Both the position numbers and the translations under genes were made by a program. Of a DNA stretch of 64,000 nt, positions 27,236 to 37,189 are shown in pieces. Below the pieces are notes generated by a model. It saw only the letters and a program-made list of their open reading frames with translations, searched no databases and was not told the DNA's origin. The DNA is from Saccharomyces uvarum (taxonomy: Eukaryota; Ascomycota; Saccharomycetes; Saccharomycetales; Saccharomycetaceae): assembly GCA_947243795.1 (NCBI GenBank), contig OX365941.1, positions 124,001-188,000 of the forward strand, read 5' to 3'. Every line of letters starts with the position of its first letter. The stretch's first letter is position 1.

Positions 27236-30200
27236 ATGTTTGGCAAGGCCAAGAACAGAGGCGGATTTTCCACTGCAAGATACTCATCCAACAACAAATA
27301 TAACTCGCTATCGAATAATTATGCGCTTAGCGCGCAACAACTGCTGAGAGCCAGTAAGATCGATGAGATCGACTCGATGATGGGTTTTGAAAGGTACGTG
27401 CCGCCCCAATACAACGGAAAATTCGACGTTAAGGACATAGATCAGATTCCTGGCCGCGTAGGGTGGCTGACGAACATGCATGCGACGTTGGTGTCGCAGG
27501 AAACACAATCCGGTAGCGGCAATACCGGCGGCAATGCGAAGGATGGAGAACACGCAACCACTAATCAAGGTGTTTCCGGAGTCGATTTCTACTTTTTAGA
27601 CGAAGAAGGTGGGAGTTTCAAGTCGACGGTTATGTACGATCCGTACTTCTTCATTGCATGTAACGATGAGTCAAGAGTTAATGATGTGGAGGAACTGGTG
27701 AAAAAATACTTAGAATCATGTCTCAAGAGCTTACAGATCATCAGGAAAGAAGACCTTTCTTTGGATAACCATCTTTTGGGGTTGCAGAAGACCCTCATCA
27801 AGTTATCATTTGTCAATTCCAACCAATTGTTCGAGGCGAGAAAGCTGCTAAGGCCCATATTGCAAGATAACTCCCATAATAAAGTGCAAAGAAACATATA
27901 CAGCGCTGCCACTAGCAACACAGAGAAAGTCGATGCTAAGTATTTGATTGAAGATATTAGAGAATATGATGTGCCTTACCATGTCCGAGTATCCATAGAT
28001 AAAGACATCAGAGTCGGTAAATGGTATAAAGTCACTCAACAAGGGTTCATTGAAGATACCAAAAAAATTGCATTCGCCGACCCAGTGGTCATGGCGTTCG
28101 ATATAGAGACCACGAAGCCGCCTTTGAAGTTCCCAGATTCCGCGGTAGATCAAATCATGATGATTTCTTATATGATTGATGGGGAAGGGTTTCTAATAAC
28201 AAATAGAGAGATAATTTCTGAAGACATTGAAGATTTTGAGTATACACCGAAGCCAGAATATCCAGGATTCTTCACCATATTCAACGAGAACGACGAAGTA
28301 GCGCTGTTACAGAGATTTTTTGAACATATCAGAGACGTACGACCCACTGTTATCTCCACATTTAACGGTGATTTCTTCGATTGGCCCTTCATACACAATA
28401 GATGTAAAATTCACGGCTTAGACATGTACGATGAAATTGGGTTTGCCCCGGATGCCGAAGGTGAGTACAAGTCGTCATACTGTTCTCATATGGATTGTTT
28501 CCGTTGGGTAAAGCGTGACTCTTATTTGCCACAAGGTTCTCAAGGTTTAAAAGCCGTTACTCAAGCAAAATTGGGTTACAATCCGATAGAATTAGATCCT
28601 GAATTAATGACCCCATATGCATTTGAAAAACCACAACATCTCTCTGAATATTCTGTTTCAGATGCTGTTGCTACTTACTATCTTTACATGAAATATGTCC
28701 ATCCTTTTATCTTTTCCCTTTGTACAATTATTCCCTTGAACCCGGATGAAACTTTGAGAAAGGGTACTGGTACTTTATGTGAAATGTTGTTGATGGTTCA
28801 GGCTTATCAGCATAACATTCTTCTCCCGAATAAACATACGGATCCAATCGAAAGGTTTTATGATGGTCATCTTTTAGAATCAGAGACTTATGTCGGTGGT
28901 CACGTAGAATCCTTAGAAGCTGGTGTCTTTAGAAGCGATTTGAAAAATGAATTTAAAATAGATCCTACCGCCATCGATGAACTATTAAAAGAATTACCAC
29001 AAGCTTTAAAGTTCAGCATCGAAGTAGAAAATAAATCCAGTATCGATAAAGTAACAAATTTTGAAGAAATTAAAGAGCAGATAACGCAAAAACTATTAGA
29101 GTTAAAGGAGAACAATATAAGAAATGAGTTACCTTTGATTTACCATGTTGATGTCGCCTCTATGTACCCAAACATCATGACTACTAATAGATTGCAACCA
29201 GATAGTATCAAAACAGAACGTGATTGTGCTAGTTGTGATTTTAATAGGCCAGGTAAATCGTGTGCAAGGAATCTGAAATGGGCCTGGAGAGGTGAATTCT
29301 TTCCAGCTAAGATGGATGAGTATAATATGATGAAGCGTGCCTTACAAAATGAAACTTTCCCCAATAAAAACAAGTTTTCTAAAAAGAAAGTCCTAACATT
29401 TGATGAATTGAGTTATACCGATCAAGTTGTTCATATAAAACAACGTCTTACCGAGTATTCAAGAAAGGTTTATCATAAAGTTAAAGTTTCTGAAATTGTT
29501 GAAAGAGAAGCCATTGTTTGTCAAAGAGAAAATCCATTTTACGTCAATACCGTCATGTCTTTTCGTGATAGACGTTATGAGTTCAAAGGTTTAGCCAAGA
29601 CCTGGAAAGGTAATTTATCCAAACTTGATTCATCTGATAAGCACGCGAGAGACGAAGCTAAAAAAATGATTATTCTTTATGATTCTTTACAATTAGCGCA
29701 TAAAGTTATTTTAAATTCGTTTTATGGGTACGTTATGAGAAAAGGCTCACGATGGTATTCTATGGAAATGGCAGGTATCACATGTCTAACTGGTGCTACG
29801 ATTATTCAAATGGCGAGAGCCTTGGTTGAGAGAGTAGGAAGACCTTTGGAATTAGATACTGATGGTATCTGGTGTATTTTGCCGAAGTCTTTCCCAGAAA
29901 CATATTTCTTTACCTTAGACAATGGTAAAAAACTTTACTTGTCCTACCCGTGTTCCATGTTGAATTACAGAGTTCACCAAAAATTCACCAATCATCAATA
30001 TCAAGAACTGAAAGACCCACTAAACTACATCTACGAAACTCATAACGAGAATACAATTTTTTTTGAAGTTGATGGTCCATATAAAGCAATGATTTTGCCA
30101 AGCTCCAAGGAAGAAGGAAAGGGTATCAAGAAAAGATACGCTGTTTTCAACGAAGACGGTTCGCTTGCGGAATTAAAGGGTTTCGAATTGAAGAGACGTG

Positions 30201-33200
30201 GTGAATTACAGTTAATCAAAAATTTTCAAAGTGATATTTTCAAAGTATTTTTAGAAGGTGATACATTGGAAGATTGTTATGGAGCTGTAGCAAACGTGTG
30301 TAACCGCTGGCTAGATGTTCTCGATTCACACGGTCTCATGCTGGAGGACGAGGATTTAGTCAGTTTGATTTGTGAAAATAGAAGTATGTCAAAAACACTA
30401 AAGGAATACGAAGGGCAAAAATCTACCTCCATTACAACAGCAAAAAGATTAGGTGACTTTCTGGGCGAAGATATGGTTAAAGACAAAGGTCTACAATGTA
30501 AATATATTATTAGTTCAAAACCGTTCAATGCTCCTGTTACAGAACGTGCTATTCCAGTCGCAATATTTTCAGCAGAGGTTTCAATCAAGAGGTCTTTCTT
30601 GAGACGATGGACTTTAGATCCATCTTTGGAAGATCTTGATATCAGAACCATTATTGATTGGGGCTATTATAGAGAGAGGCTCGGGTCTGCCATTCAAAAG
30701 ATCATCACCATTCCAGCAGCTTTACAAGGTGTTTCCAACCCCGTTCCTAGAGTAGAACATCCAGATTGGCTGAAGAAAAAAATTGCAACTAGTGAGGATA
30801 AGTTCAAGCAAACTTCACTGAGTAAATTCTTTTCCAAGACCAAAGATGTACCTAAAATGGGTAAGATAAAGGACATTGAAGATTTATTCAAACCAACTTC
30901 AGAAGACCAAAGTACTAAAATCAAAGTTGCAAGATCCACTAAAAAGAAAACCGGGTCTAAAAGAAGGAGAAACCAACAGGAAAATGAAGAAGAATCACTG
31001 GTGTTGCCCTCAGAGATTCCTTCAATGGAAAAAGATTATGTGAGATGGTTAAATTACCAAAAAATTAAATGGAAGATTCAAGCAAGAGATAGAAAGCGCA
31101 GAGATCAATTATTTGGCAATACAAACAACGCACACGAAAGAAGTGCGCTAGGTAGTATGATTAGAAAACAGGCAGAATCGTATGCTAACTCTACTTGGGA
31201 GGTCTTACAATATAAAGAGTCTGTTGAGCCAGGAGATTTGGATGTCTTTGTAGCCATTAATGGGAAAGTTCAAAATATAACATTCCACATACCAAAAAGT
31301 ATTTATATAAAGTTCAAAAACCGCACGATACCATTGCAGAAGATTAAAAACTGCCTGATTGAAAGATCTTCTGCATTATTACCAAACAATCCAAAAAGTT
31401 CTAACCCTAGGGATGGTCAGCTATTCAAAGTTACTCTACCAGAATCTGTTTTTCTTGAAGAGAAACAAAATTGTACAAGCATCTTAAATGATAAGAATGT
31501 TCTTGGTACATTTGAAAGCACAATAACTCCTCATCAAAGAGCGATTATGGATTTGGGTGCGTCAGTGACATTTCGTTCAAAAGCAATGGGAGCGTTAGGT
31601 AAAGGGATTCAACAAGGTTTTGAAATGAAGGATCTTTCAATGACTGAGAACGAGAGGTACTTGAGTGGATTCTTGATGGATGTTAGTTATTTGTTACATT
31701 TTCCAACATCAATTGGATATGAATTTTTTTCATTATTCAAATCTTGGGAAGATACAATCACTGTATTAGTTTTGAAACCATCCAACTCAGCACAAGAAAT
31801 AAGCGTCTCCTCTTTGGAACAGATATACACACAAATATTTGAGAAAAAGAAAAATAAAGTAGAAAAGTTCTCTTACTTGGTTGATATCAAGGAAAAAGTC
31901 AATTTTGAGTTTGCATATTTTACAGATGTCTCAAAGTTGTATAGGAGACTTTCTCAAGAAACTACTAAATTAAAAGAAGAAAAGGGTTTACAATTCTTAC
32001 TTTTATTACAATCGCCATTCATCACTAAGCTTCTAAGCGCAATCCGTCTCTTAAACCAGATACCAGTTGTCAAGCTTTCCCTCAATGAAATTTCTCTTCC
32101 ACAGTTGAATTGGCAGTCGACGTTATTGAAAAAATTGGTTAATCACATTATATCTAGTGGCTCTTGGATTTCTCATTTAATTAAATTATCCCAGTACAGT
32201 AATATTCCGATTTGTAATTTGAGACTAGACAATATGGATTATGTTATTGATGTTCTTTATGCAAGAAGGCTAAGGCACGAGAACATTGTGCTTTGGTGGA
32301 ATGAGAAAAACCCATTGCCGGATCATGGTGGCGCTCAAAATGATTTCGACTTAAATACATCATGGATTATGAACGACTTGGAATTCCCTGAAATTAATAA
32401 TCCAGACATCTATGATAATGTGGTACTAGATGTTAGTGTTGATAATTTAACAGTAAACACAATATTGGCATCTGCATTGATCAATGATGCGGAGGGTAGT
32501 GATCTGGTTAACAGCGGTATGGGTATGGACGATAAAAATTCCAACAGCAACTCTACGTCGGATTTTGTGCAGGATGCCTTTTCTAATGATGCTTTAAATG
32601 TCCTAAGGAGTATGCTAAAGGAATGGTGGGATGAAGCTTTGAAAGATAATGCAACTGCGGATTTGTTGGTCAACTCGCTAGCAAGCTGGGTCCAAAATCC
32701 TAATGCAAAATTATTTGATGGTTTGCTGAGATATCATGTCCATAACTTAACTAAAAAATCATTACTTCAATTAGTGAATGAATTTAGCACTCTTGGCTCA
32801 ACCATCGTGTATGCAGATAGGAACCAAATTTTAATCAAAACAAACAAGTATTCGCCTGAAAATTGTTACGCTTACAGTCAATATATGATGAAAGCGGTTA
32901 GGACAAATCCAATGTTTAGTTATTTGGATTTGAATATTAAGCGTTATTGGGATCTGTTAATATGGATGGATAAATTCAACTTCAGTGGGTTAGCTTGTGG
33001 AAAAATAGAGGAAAAAGAAAAGCAAGATTATAACGCTTTTTCTGAATGGCAATTAAAGAAATTTCTGTCACCAATATATCAACCTGAATTTGAGGATTGG
33101 ATGATGATCATCTTAGACAGTATGCTTAAGACCAAGCAGAACTATTTACAATCAAATTCAGGCACACAAAGACCTACCCAAATACTCAACACGAAGAAAG

Positions 33201-33928
33201 AAGACAAAGAAGACAAAGAAGACAAAGAAGACAAAGAAGATGGCATTGACAACTCACTGAATGGGTTCTCGCACATTTTCTACAAGCCATTAATGAAAAG
33301 AATCAAAAAGCTCCTCAGAAATCAGCAAGAATTTATTCTAGATCCTCAATACGAAGAAGATTATTCTATACCTATACTTCCTGGCTCTCATTTGAATATG
33401 AAAAATCCTCTTTTAGAACTCGTCAAATCACTCTGCCATGTGATGCTACTCTCACAGAGTACAACTTTGGAAATAAGAACTTTGAGAAAAGAATTGCTGA
33501 AGGTATTTGAGATACGTGAGTTTGCCAAGGTAGCAGAGTTCAAGAATCCAAGTACAAGCTTAGTGGTTCCAGACTTTCTCTGTGAACACTGTTTCTTTAT
33601 CTCTGACATTGACTTTTGTAAGACAGATCCTGGGTCTATTTTCTCATGTGCCAGATGCCATAAGGGTTTTAACAGGGTGTTGTTACAAGAGCACTTAATT
33701 CAAAAACTGCGTTCCGATATTGAATCTTATTTGATTCAAGATTTGAGATGCTCTAGATGTAATAAAGTGAAACGTGACTATATGAGTGCACACTGTCCCT
33801 GTGCGGGGGCTTGGGAGGGAACCGTACCTAGGGACTCTATCGTCCACAAACTTCACATATTCAAGCAAGTAGCTAAGTTTTACGACTTTGATCTACTATT
33901 CAACTCCATATCTGATTTGAGTATCTGA
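27236..33928 (+). CDS. POL2: DNA polymerase epsilon catalytic subunit
   Basis: 2230 residues from the ATG at 27236. The preceding codon is GTG, where recalled S. cerevisiae has a second Met, so numbering is one lower. This is the leading-strand B-family replicative polymerase. Proofreading exonuclease: FDIETTK with D289 and E291, NGDFFDWPF, and SVSDAVATYY. Polymerase: motif A DVASMYPNIM (D639) and motif C LELDTDGIW (D874, D876). The C-terminal half is the inactive polymerase fold needed for CMG helicase assembly. The end has two Cys clusters, the first starting at C2116 and the second CSRC...HCPC. A five-fold KED repeat at residues 1988-2002 makes it eight residues longer than S. cerevisiae (2222). 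All catalytic residues are intact. Confidence 0.97.
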   Translation: MFGKAKNRGGFSTARYSSNNKYNSLSNNYALSAQQLLRASKIDEIDSMMGFERYVPPQYNGKFDVKDIDQIPGRVGWLTNMHATLVSQETQSGSGNTGGNAKDGEHATTNQGVSGVDFYFLDEEGGSFKSTVMYDPYFFIACNDESRVNDVEELVKKYLESCLKSLQIIRKEDLSLDNHLLGLQKTLIKLSFVNSNQLFEARKLLRPILQDNSHNKVQRNIYSAATSNTEKVDAKYLIEDIREYDVPYHVRVSIDKDIRVGKWYKVTQQGFIEDTKKIAFADPVVMAFDIETTKPPLKFPDSAVDQIMMISYMIDGEGFLITNREIISEDIEDFEYTPKPEYPGFFTIFNENDEVALLQRFFEHIRDVRPTVISTFNGDFFDWPFIHNRCKIHGLDMYDEIGFAPDAEGEYKSSYCSHMDCFRWVKRDSYLPQGSQGLKAVTQAKLGYNPIELDPELMTPYAFEKPQHLSEYSVSDAVATYYLYMKYVHPFIFSLCTIIPLNPDETLRKGTGTLCEMLLMVQAYQHNILLPNKHTDPIERFYDGHLLESETYVGGHVESLEAGVFRSDLKNEFKIDPTAIDELLKELPQALKFSIEVENKSSIDKVTNFEEIKEQITQKLLELKENNIRNELPLIYHVDVASMYPNIMTTNRLQPDSIKTERDCASCDFNRPGKSCARNLKWAWRGEFFPAKMDEYNMMKRALQNETFPNKNKFSKKKVLTFDELSYTDQVVHIKQRLTEYSRKVYHKVKVSEIVEREAIVCQRENPFYVNTVMSFRDRRYEFKGLAKTWKGNLSKLDSSDKHARDEAKKMIILYDSLQLAHKVILNSFYGYVMRKGSRWYSMEMAGITCLTGATIIQMARALVERVGRPLELDTDGIWCILPKSFPETYFFTLDNGKKLYLSYPCSMLNYRVHQKFTNHQYQELKDPLNYIYETHNENTIFFEVDGPYKAMILPSSKEEGKGIKKRYAVFNEDGSLAELKGFELKRRGELQLIKNFQSDIFKVFLEGDTLEDCYGAVANVCNRWLDVLDSHGLMLEDEDLVSLICENRSMSKTLKEYEGQKSTSITTAKRLGDFLGEDMVKDKGLQCKYIISSKPFNAPVTERAIPVAIFSAEVSIKRSFLRRWTLDPSLEDLDIRTIIDWGYYRERLGSAIQKIITIPAALQGVSNPVPRVEHPDWLKKKIATSEDKFKQTSLSKFFSKTKDVPKMGKIKDIEDLFKPTSEDQSTKIKVARSTKKKTGSKRRRNQQENEEESLVLPSEIPSMEKDYVRWLNYQKIKWKIQARDRKRRDQLFGNTNNAHERSALGSMIRKQAESYANSTWEVLQYKESVEPGDLDVFVAINGKVQNITFHIPKSIYIKFKNRTIPLQKIKNCLIERSSALLPNNPKSSNPRDGQLFKVTLPESVFLEEKQNCTSILNDKNVLGTFESTITPHQRAIMDLGASVTFRSKAMGALGKGIQQGFEMKDLSMTENERYLSGFLMDVSYLLHFPTSIGYEFFSLFKSWEDTITVLVLKPSNSAQEISVSSLEQIYTQIFEKKKNKVEKFSYLVDIKEKVNFEFAYFTDVSKLYRRLSQETTKLKEEKGLQFLLLLQSPFITKLLSAIRLLNQIPVVKLSLNEISLPQLNWQSTLLKKLVNHIISSGSWISHLIKLSQYSNIPICNLRLDNMDYVIDVLYARRLRHENIVLWWNEKNPLPDHGGAQNDFDLNTSWIMNDLEFPEINNPDIYDNVVLDVSVDNLTVNTILASALINDAEGSDLVNSGMGMDDKNSNSNSTSDFVQDAFSNDALNVLRSMLKEWWDEALKDNATADLLVNSLASWVQNPNAKLFDGLLRYHVHNLTKKSLLQLVNEFSTLGSTIVYADRNQILIKTNKYSPENCYAYSQYMMKAVRTNPMFSYLDLNIKRYWDLLIWMDKFNFSGLACGKIEEKEKQDYNAFSEWQLKKFLSPIYQPEFEDWMMIILDSMLKTKQNYLQSNSGTQRPTQILNTKKEDKEDKEDKEDKEDGIDNSLNGFSHIFYKPLMKRIKKLLRNQQEFILDPQYEEDYSIPILPGSHLNMKNPLLELVKSLCHVMLLSQSTTLEIRTLRKELLKVFEIREFAKVAEFKNPSTSLVVPDFLCEHCFFISDIDFCKTDPGSIFSCARCHKGFNRVLLQEHLIQKLRSDIESYLIQDLRCSRCNKVKRDYMSAHCPCAGAWEGTVPRDSIVHKLHIFKQVAKFYDFDLLFNSISDLSI
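33197..33241 (+). repeat. KED codon repeat in POL2
   Basis: Five copies of the 9-bp unit aaagaagac (the last ends gat) encode KED five times, residues 1988-2002 of Pol2. The recalled S. cerevisiae sequence here has a single KED-like stretch, so the array expanded by tandem duplication within the non-catalytic C-terminal half. Confidence 0.9.
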
Positions 33929-34132
33929 CTGAATAATTCGCGATGCGCATGTTTAATGAACTTTTTTTCAACATGAAAAAATATCAAAATAGCATTTTCT
34001 TTGTTTATCATATATAGATATACATACACGAAAAAACACTTTCTAAAAAGACAATTGATAATCCCCATTTGCAATTACAATTGAGACCACTTTCGCTTCT
34101 GGAAACTCGCTGTTATTTTTGTGAGAAATAGA

Positions 34133-35572
34133 ATGAATGTTACTACTCCCGAGGTTGCCTTTAGAGATTATCAAACGAAATGTCTTGCATCGTATATCTC
34201 TGCTGATCCAGATATCACGCCGTCAAATTTAATTTTGCAAGGCTACAGTGGAACAGGAAAAACCTATACTTTAAGAGAATATTTTAGAGTTAATCCGGAC
34301 TTGCACACGGTGTGGCTGGAACCTGTTGAGTTGGTTTCTTGGAAGCCCTTACTGCAAGCAATAGCGCGTACTGTTCAGTATAAGCTAAAGGTCTTATACC
34401 CAAACATTCCAGCTACAGACTATGATCCATTACAGGTTGAAGAGCCATTCCTCTTGGTCAAAACATTGCATAATATTTTTGCTCAATATAAGTGTTTGAA
34501 GGAAAAAGCTTGTTTGTTCTTGATATTGGATGGTTTTGATAGTTTACAAGATTTAGACGCTGCATTGTTCAATAAATATATTAAACTACACGAATTACTT
34601 CCAAAGGACTCTAAAATCGATTTAAAGTTTGTTTACACCATGTTAGAGACATCTTTTTTACAGAGGTACTCCACACATTGTATTCCAACCATTATGTTTC
34701 CAAGGTATGAGGTGGATGAAATTTCTAGTATACTAGTCATGTCTAGATGCGGTGAGCTAGTGGAAGACTCATGCCTGCGTAAGCGCATTATTGAAGAGCA
34801 GATAACGGATTGCACAGATGACCAGTTTCAAAGTGTAGCAGCAAACTTCATCCACTTGGTTGTACAGGCGTTTCATTCGTATACCGGTAATGATGTATTT
34901 GCATTAAATGATCTGATCGACTTTAAGTGGCCAGATTATGTCTCCCGCATTACCAAGGAGAACATATTTGAACCGTTGACTCTTTATAAAAGTACAATCA
35001 AACTATTTTTGGGCACTGATGATGATTTAAGTACAAATGAAATGGCAGATAATACTATAAATATTAATGGGGACGAACCTAAGAGCAGTCAAACATACGA
35101 ACTATCAATCATTTCCAAGTACCTACTGATAGCTTCGTACATTTGTTCATATTTGGAGCCTAGATATGATGCAAGTATTTTTTCAAGGAAAACACGTATT
35201 ATACAAGGTAGAGCAGCTTATGGACGGAGAAAAAAGAAAGAGGTCAACCCAAGATATTTGCAGCCTTCTTTGTTTGCCATTGAAAGATTACTGGCTATTT
35301 TTCAAGCTATATTTCCTATGGAAGGAAAAGCCAAAAGTGGTTCACTATCGGCTCTTCGTGAGGAACCTTTAATGAGAGCAAATATTGAGGTGTTCCAAAA
35401 TTTGTCAGAATTGCATACGTTAAAACTGATAGCTACAACCATGAGCAAAAATATCGATTATCTGAGTCCTAAAGTCAGATGGAAGGTAAATGTTCCTTGG
35501 GAAATTATTAAGGAAATATCGGAATCCGTTCAATTCGATATTAGCGATTACTTTAGTGATGTTCATGAATAA
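34133..35572 (+). CDS. ORC5: Orc5, origin recognition complex subunit 5
   Basis: 479 residues, the same as S. cerevisiae Orc5. The open frame begins four codons earlier at a GTG; the ATG at 34133 (MNVTTPEVAFRDYQ) is the start. AAA+ fold with Walker A GYSGTGKT (residues 37-44) and Walker B LFLILDGFD (128-136). Orc5 binds ATP structurally in the six-subunit complex that marks origins and loads Mcm2-7. The conserved basic AAYGRRKKKEVNPRYLQPSLF segment and C-terminal winged-helix region are present. It lies 204 bp downstream of POL2 on the same strand. Confidence 0.96.
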   Translation: MNVTTPEVAFRDYQTKCLASYISADPDITPSNLILQGYSGTGKTYTLREYFRVNPDLHTVWLEPVELVSWKPLLQAIARTVQYKLKVLYPNIPATDYDPLQVEEPFLLVKTLHNIFAQYKCLKEKACLFLILDGFDSLQDLDAALFNKYIKLHELLPKDSKIDLKFVYTMLETSFLQRYSTHCIPTIMFPRYEVDEISSILVMSRCGELVEDSCLRKRIIEEQITDCTDDQFQSVAANFIHLVVQAFHSYTGNDVFALNDLIDFKWPDYVSRITKENIFEPLTLYKSTIKLFLGTDDDLSTNEMADNTININGDEPKSSQTYELSIISKYLLIASYICSYLEPRYDASIFSRKTRIIQGRAAYGRRKKKEVNPRYLQPSLFAIERLLAIFQAIFPMEGKAKSGSLSALREEPLMRANIEVFQNLSELHTLKLIATTMSKNIDYLSPKVRWKVNVPWEIIKEISESVQFDISDYFSDVHE

Positions 35573-35907
35573 TCTGTTTCTCTGCAAGATATTTAATGCT
35601 TGCATAGGTTTGCCGCTTTTGATGCATGTGTAATGATGACACCTACCACCACCTTATATAAATGTTTATAAATGATAAGAAAAAATGCATAGTCTACAGG
35701 GCGAATTCGAACACCCTTTTCACACGTATAAGTTCCTATTTGAATAGGAGGGCACTACCTCAATATATTAGGGTGAAAAAGTCAGTCTACCGAGGTACTT
35801 ACTTCTTGAATCCAATTTGTCTGATGCTCTTCGCAATTAAATGAAAATCTGGGTGCAAAAGTTACCTCTTAACTGAGAAGACGCCTAAATCTCTTTGCTA
35901 AAAATAT
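35573..35907. other. Convergent 3' region between ORC5 and LTO1
   Basis: 335 bp. A short inverted repeat, TCCTATT-TG-AATAGGA at 35734-35749, could form a hairpin near the 3' ends of both genes. A 60-codon plus-strand frame (35662-35844) matches nothing I know and is not called. AT-rich 3'-end signals (TTATATAA near 35653) are present. Confidence 0.45.
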
Positions 35908-36402
35908 TTACCATGATTGGGCTTGGTCTTGTGTACTCTTCTTTTTGGTACTTTCGTCATCTTCTACAAAACCTTTAATTTCTCCAGCAATGGTCCTTGA
36001 GACATCTTCAAACAATTCGAATGTTAGAGATTTTTTCTTTTCATCCTTAATTAATCGTTGAAGGGCTATAAGAATTGTCCTGAACTTATTTTTCAGTTTT
36101 ACTAACACCTTTTCGAACCCCACTACATTTTCATCATCATTATTCATTTCTAAACCGTTTATTAAAGTGCGAACAGTATGTATATTTTTTTCCAGCATAG
36201 GATTCTGAAACTTATACGAATCTAAAACGTCACACAATCCTTTCATTTGCCCTAGGATGATAAATCTCTGGAATCCTACTTGTAGGCCAAATTGTTTGCC
36301 CTCCAAAAAGTTTTGCTTCAAATTCTCATTTTGCCCTTCACGATAACCGTCTTGGTAGTATTGTTCTTCTAAAGTCAGTAAACCATCAAAATCCATTGTC
36401 AT
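35908..36402 (-). CDS. LTO1: Lto1, adaptor for Fe-S cluster delivery to Rli1
   Basis: 164 residues from the first ATG; a second ATG two codons later (36396) matches the recalled S. cerevisiae start MDFDG and has A at -3, so it may be the one used. The deca-GX3 motif is visible as regularly spaced glycines in DGYREGQNENLKQNFLEG and KQFGLQVG. The protein ends in ...QAQSW: a C-terminal Trp is the established recognition signal for the cytosolic Fe-S targeting complex. With Yae1 it recruits the ABC protein Rli1 for Fe-S insertion, supporting ribosome recycling and biogenesis. Confidence 0.93.
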   Translation of the reverse strand: MTMDFDGLLTLEEQYYQDGYREGQNENLKQNFLEGKQFGLQVGFQRFIILGQMKGLCDVLDSYKFQNPMLEKNIHTVRTLINGLEMNNDDENVVGFEKVLVKLKNKFRTILIALQRLIKDEKKKSLTFELFEDVSRTIAGEIKGFVEDDESTKKKSTQDQAQSW

Positions 36403-36695
36403 TGGCCTTAAGTTATCTTCTTTTTATGAACCCTTTGTGTGGTATAGTACAGAAAGTAGATTTTGATTTTCGTGAGATGACCTTTCAACCTAGTATTGAG
36501 ATTTTCGTTTTAGTAAGGTCATATTAGAAAAGCAAATAGTTAAATAAAAAACGAGAATGAAGAGTATTGAAAGAAAACTGCCGTACTTCTATCTGCAAGT
36601 TAGTTATTGAGAATATAGATTATTTAATTATAGTTAATTAGTTATAGTAAGAGTAACGTAAAGTAGAACGAGAGACTGGCCTATTCAGTTCCCAT

Positions 36696-36917
36696 CTACA
36701 ACTGCTTCCCTGATTTCACTTCTTTACCAGTTTTCTTGATTTTCTCTAAAATAAAGTCATAAGGAAGCGTAGTGTACACGTCTACTGATTGCTGCTCAAG
36801 TGATATATTTATCTTAGAAACGTCCGGCTCTAGTCTTGTCAAAACCTTATTAACTGCGCTAGAACAACCCGAACAGGTCATGACGACATTAAATTGGTAA
36901 TGATTTGTATCAGCCAT
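36696..36917 (-). CDS. ATX1: Atx1, cytosolic copper metallochaperone
   Basis: 73 residues, exactly the S. cerevisiae length, starting at the ATG at 36917 (MADTNHYQF). The upstream open frame to 36965 begins with GTG and is not needed. The heavy-metal-associated (HMA) fold has the copper-binding MTCSGC loop (C15, C18) and the conserved Lys-rich face (KIKKTGKEV) that docks on Ccc2. Atx1 hands Cu(I) to Ccc2 at the trans-Golgi for Fet3 maturation. A small gene with all functional residues intact. Confidence 0.97.
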   Translation of the reverse strand: MADTNHYQFNVVMTCSGCSSAVNKVLTRLEPDVSKINISLEQQSVDVYTTLPYDFILEKIKKTGKEVKSGKQL

Positions 36918-37189
36918 TGTGTACGCTAGATTCCTCTTGGACTGTTGCAACTGATGGATATTCACTGTTTCTGTCTTTCTACAAAATCGCGAGAGTTTTT
37001 ACAATACTCAAGTTGGTCCCTAAGTGTGTCAAGTTTGCACCCACAAAAAAACCACCACACCACATGAAATCTTTTTGAGCAATGATAGGAATAGAAGAAT
37101 AAATATTGTTCCTCATAGCTTATGCATATGCATATGCAACAAATACAAGATAGTAGTACATTATACGATTATATAAGCTTGAATGCTTC

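Noticed and set aside
35700-35716. GTTCGAATTC-like motif on the minus strand resembling a T-arm
   Set aside because: No acceptor stem or anticodon arm could be drawn around it, so not a tRNA or a convincing tRNA relic.
35662-35844. 60-codon plus-strand ORF after ORC5
   Set aside because: Short, basic, no similarity, in a convergent 3' region.
36918-36965. N-terminal extension of ATX1
   Set aside because: The open frame begins with GTG. The ATG at 36917 gives exactly the family length and the known N-terminus.
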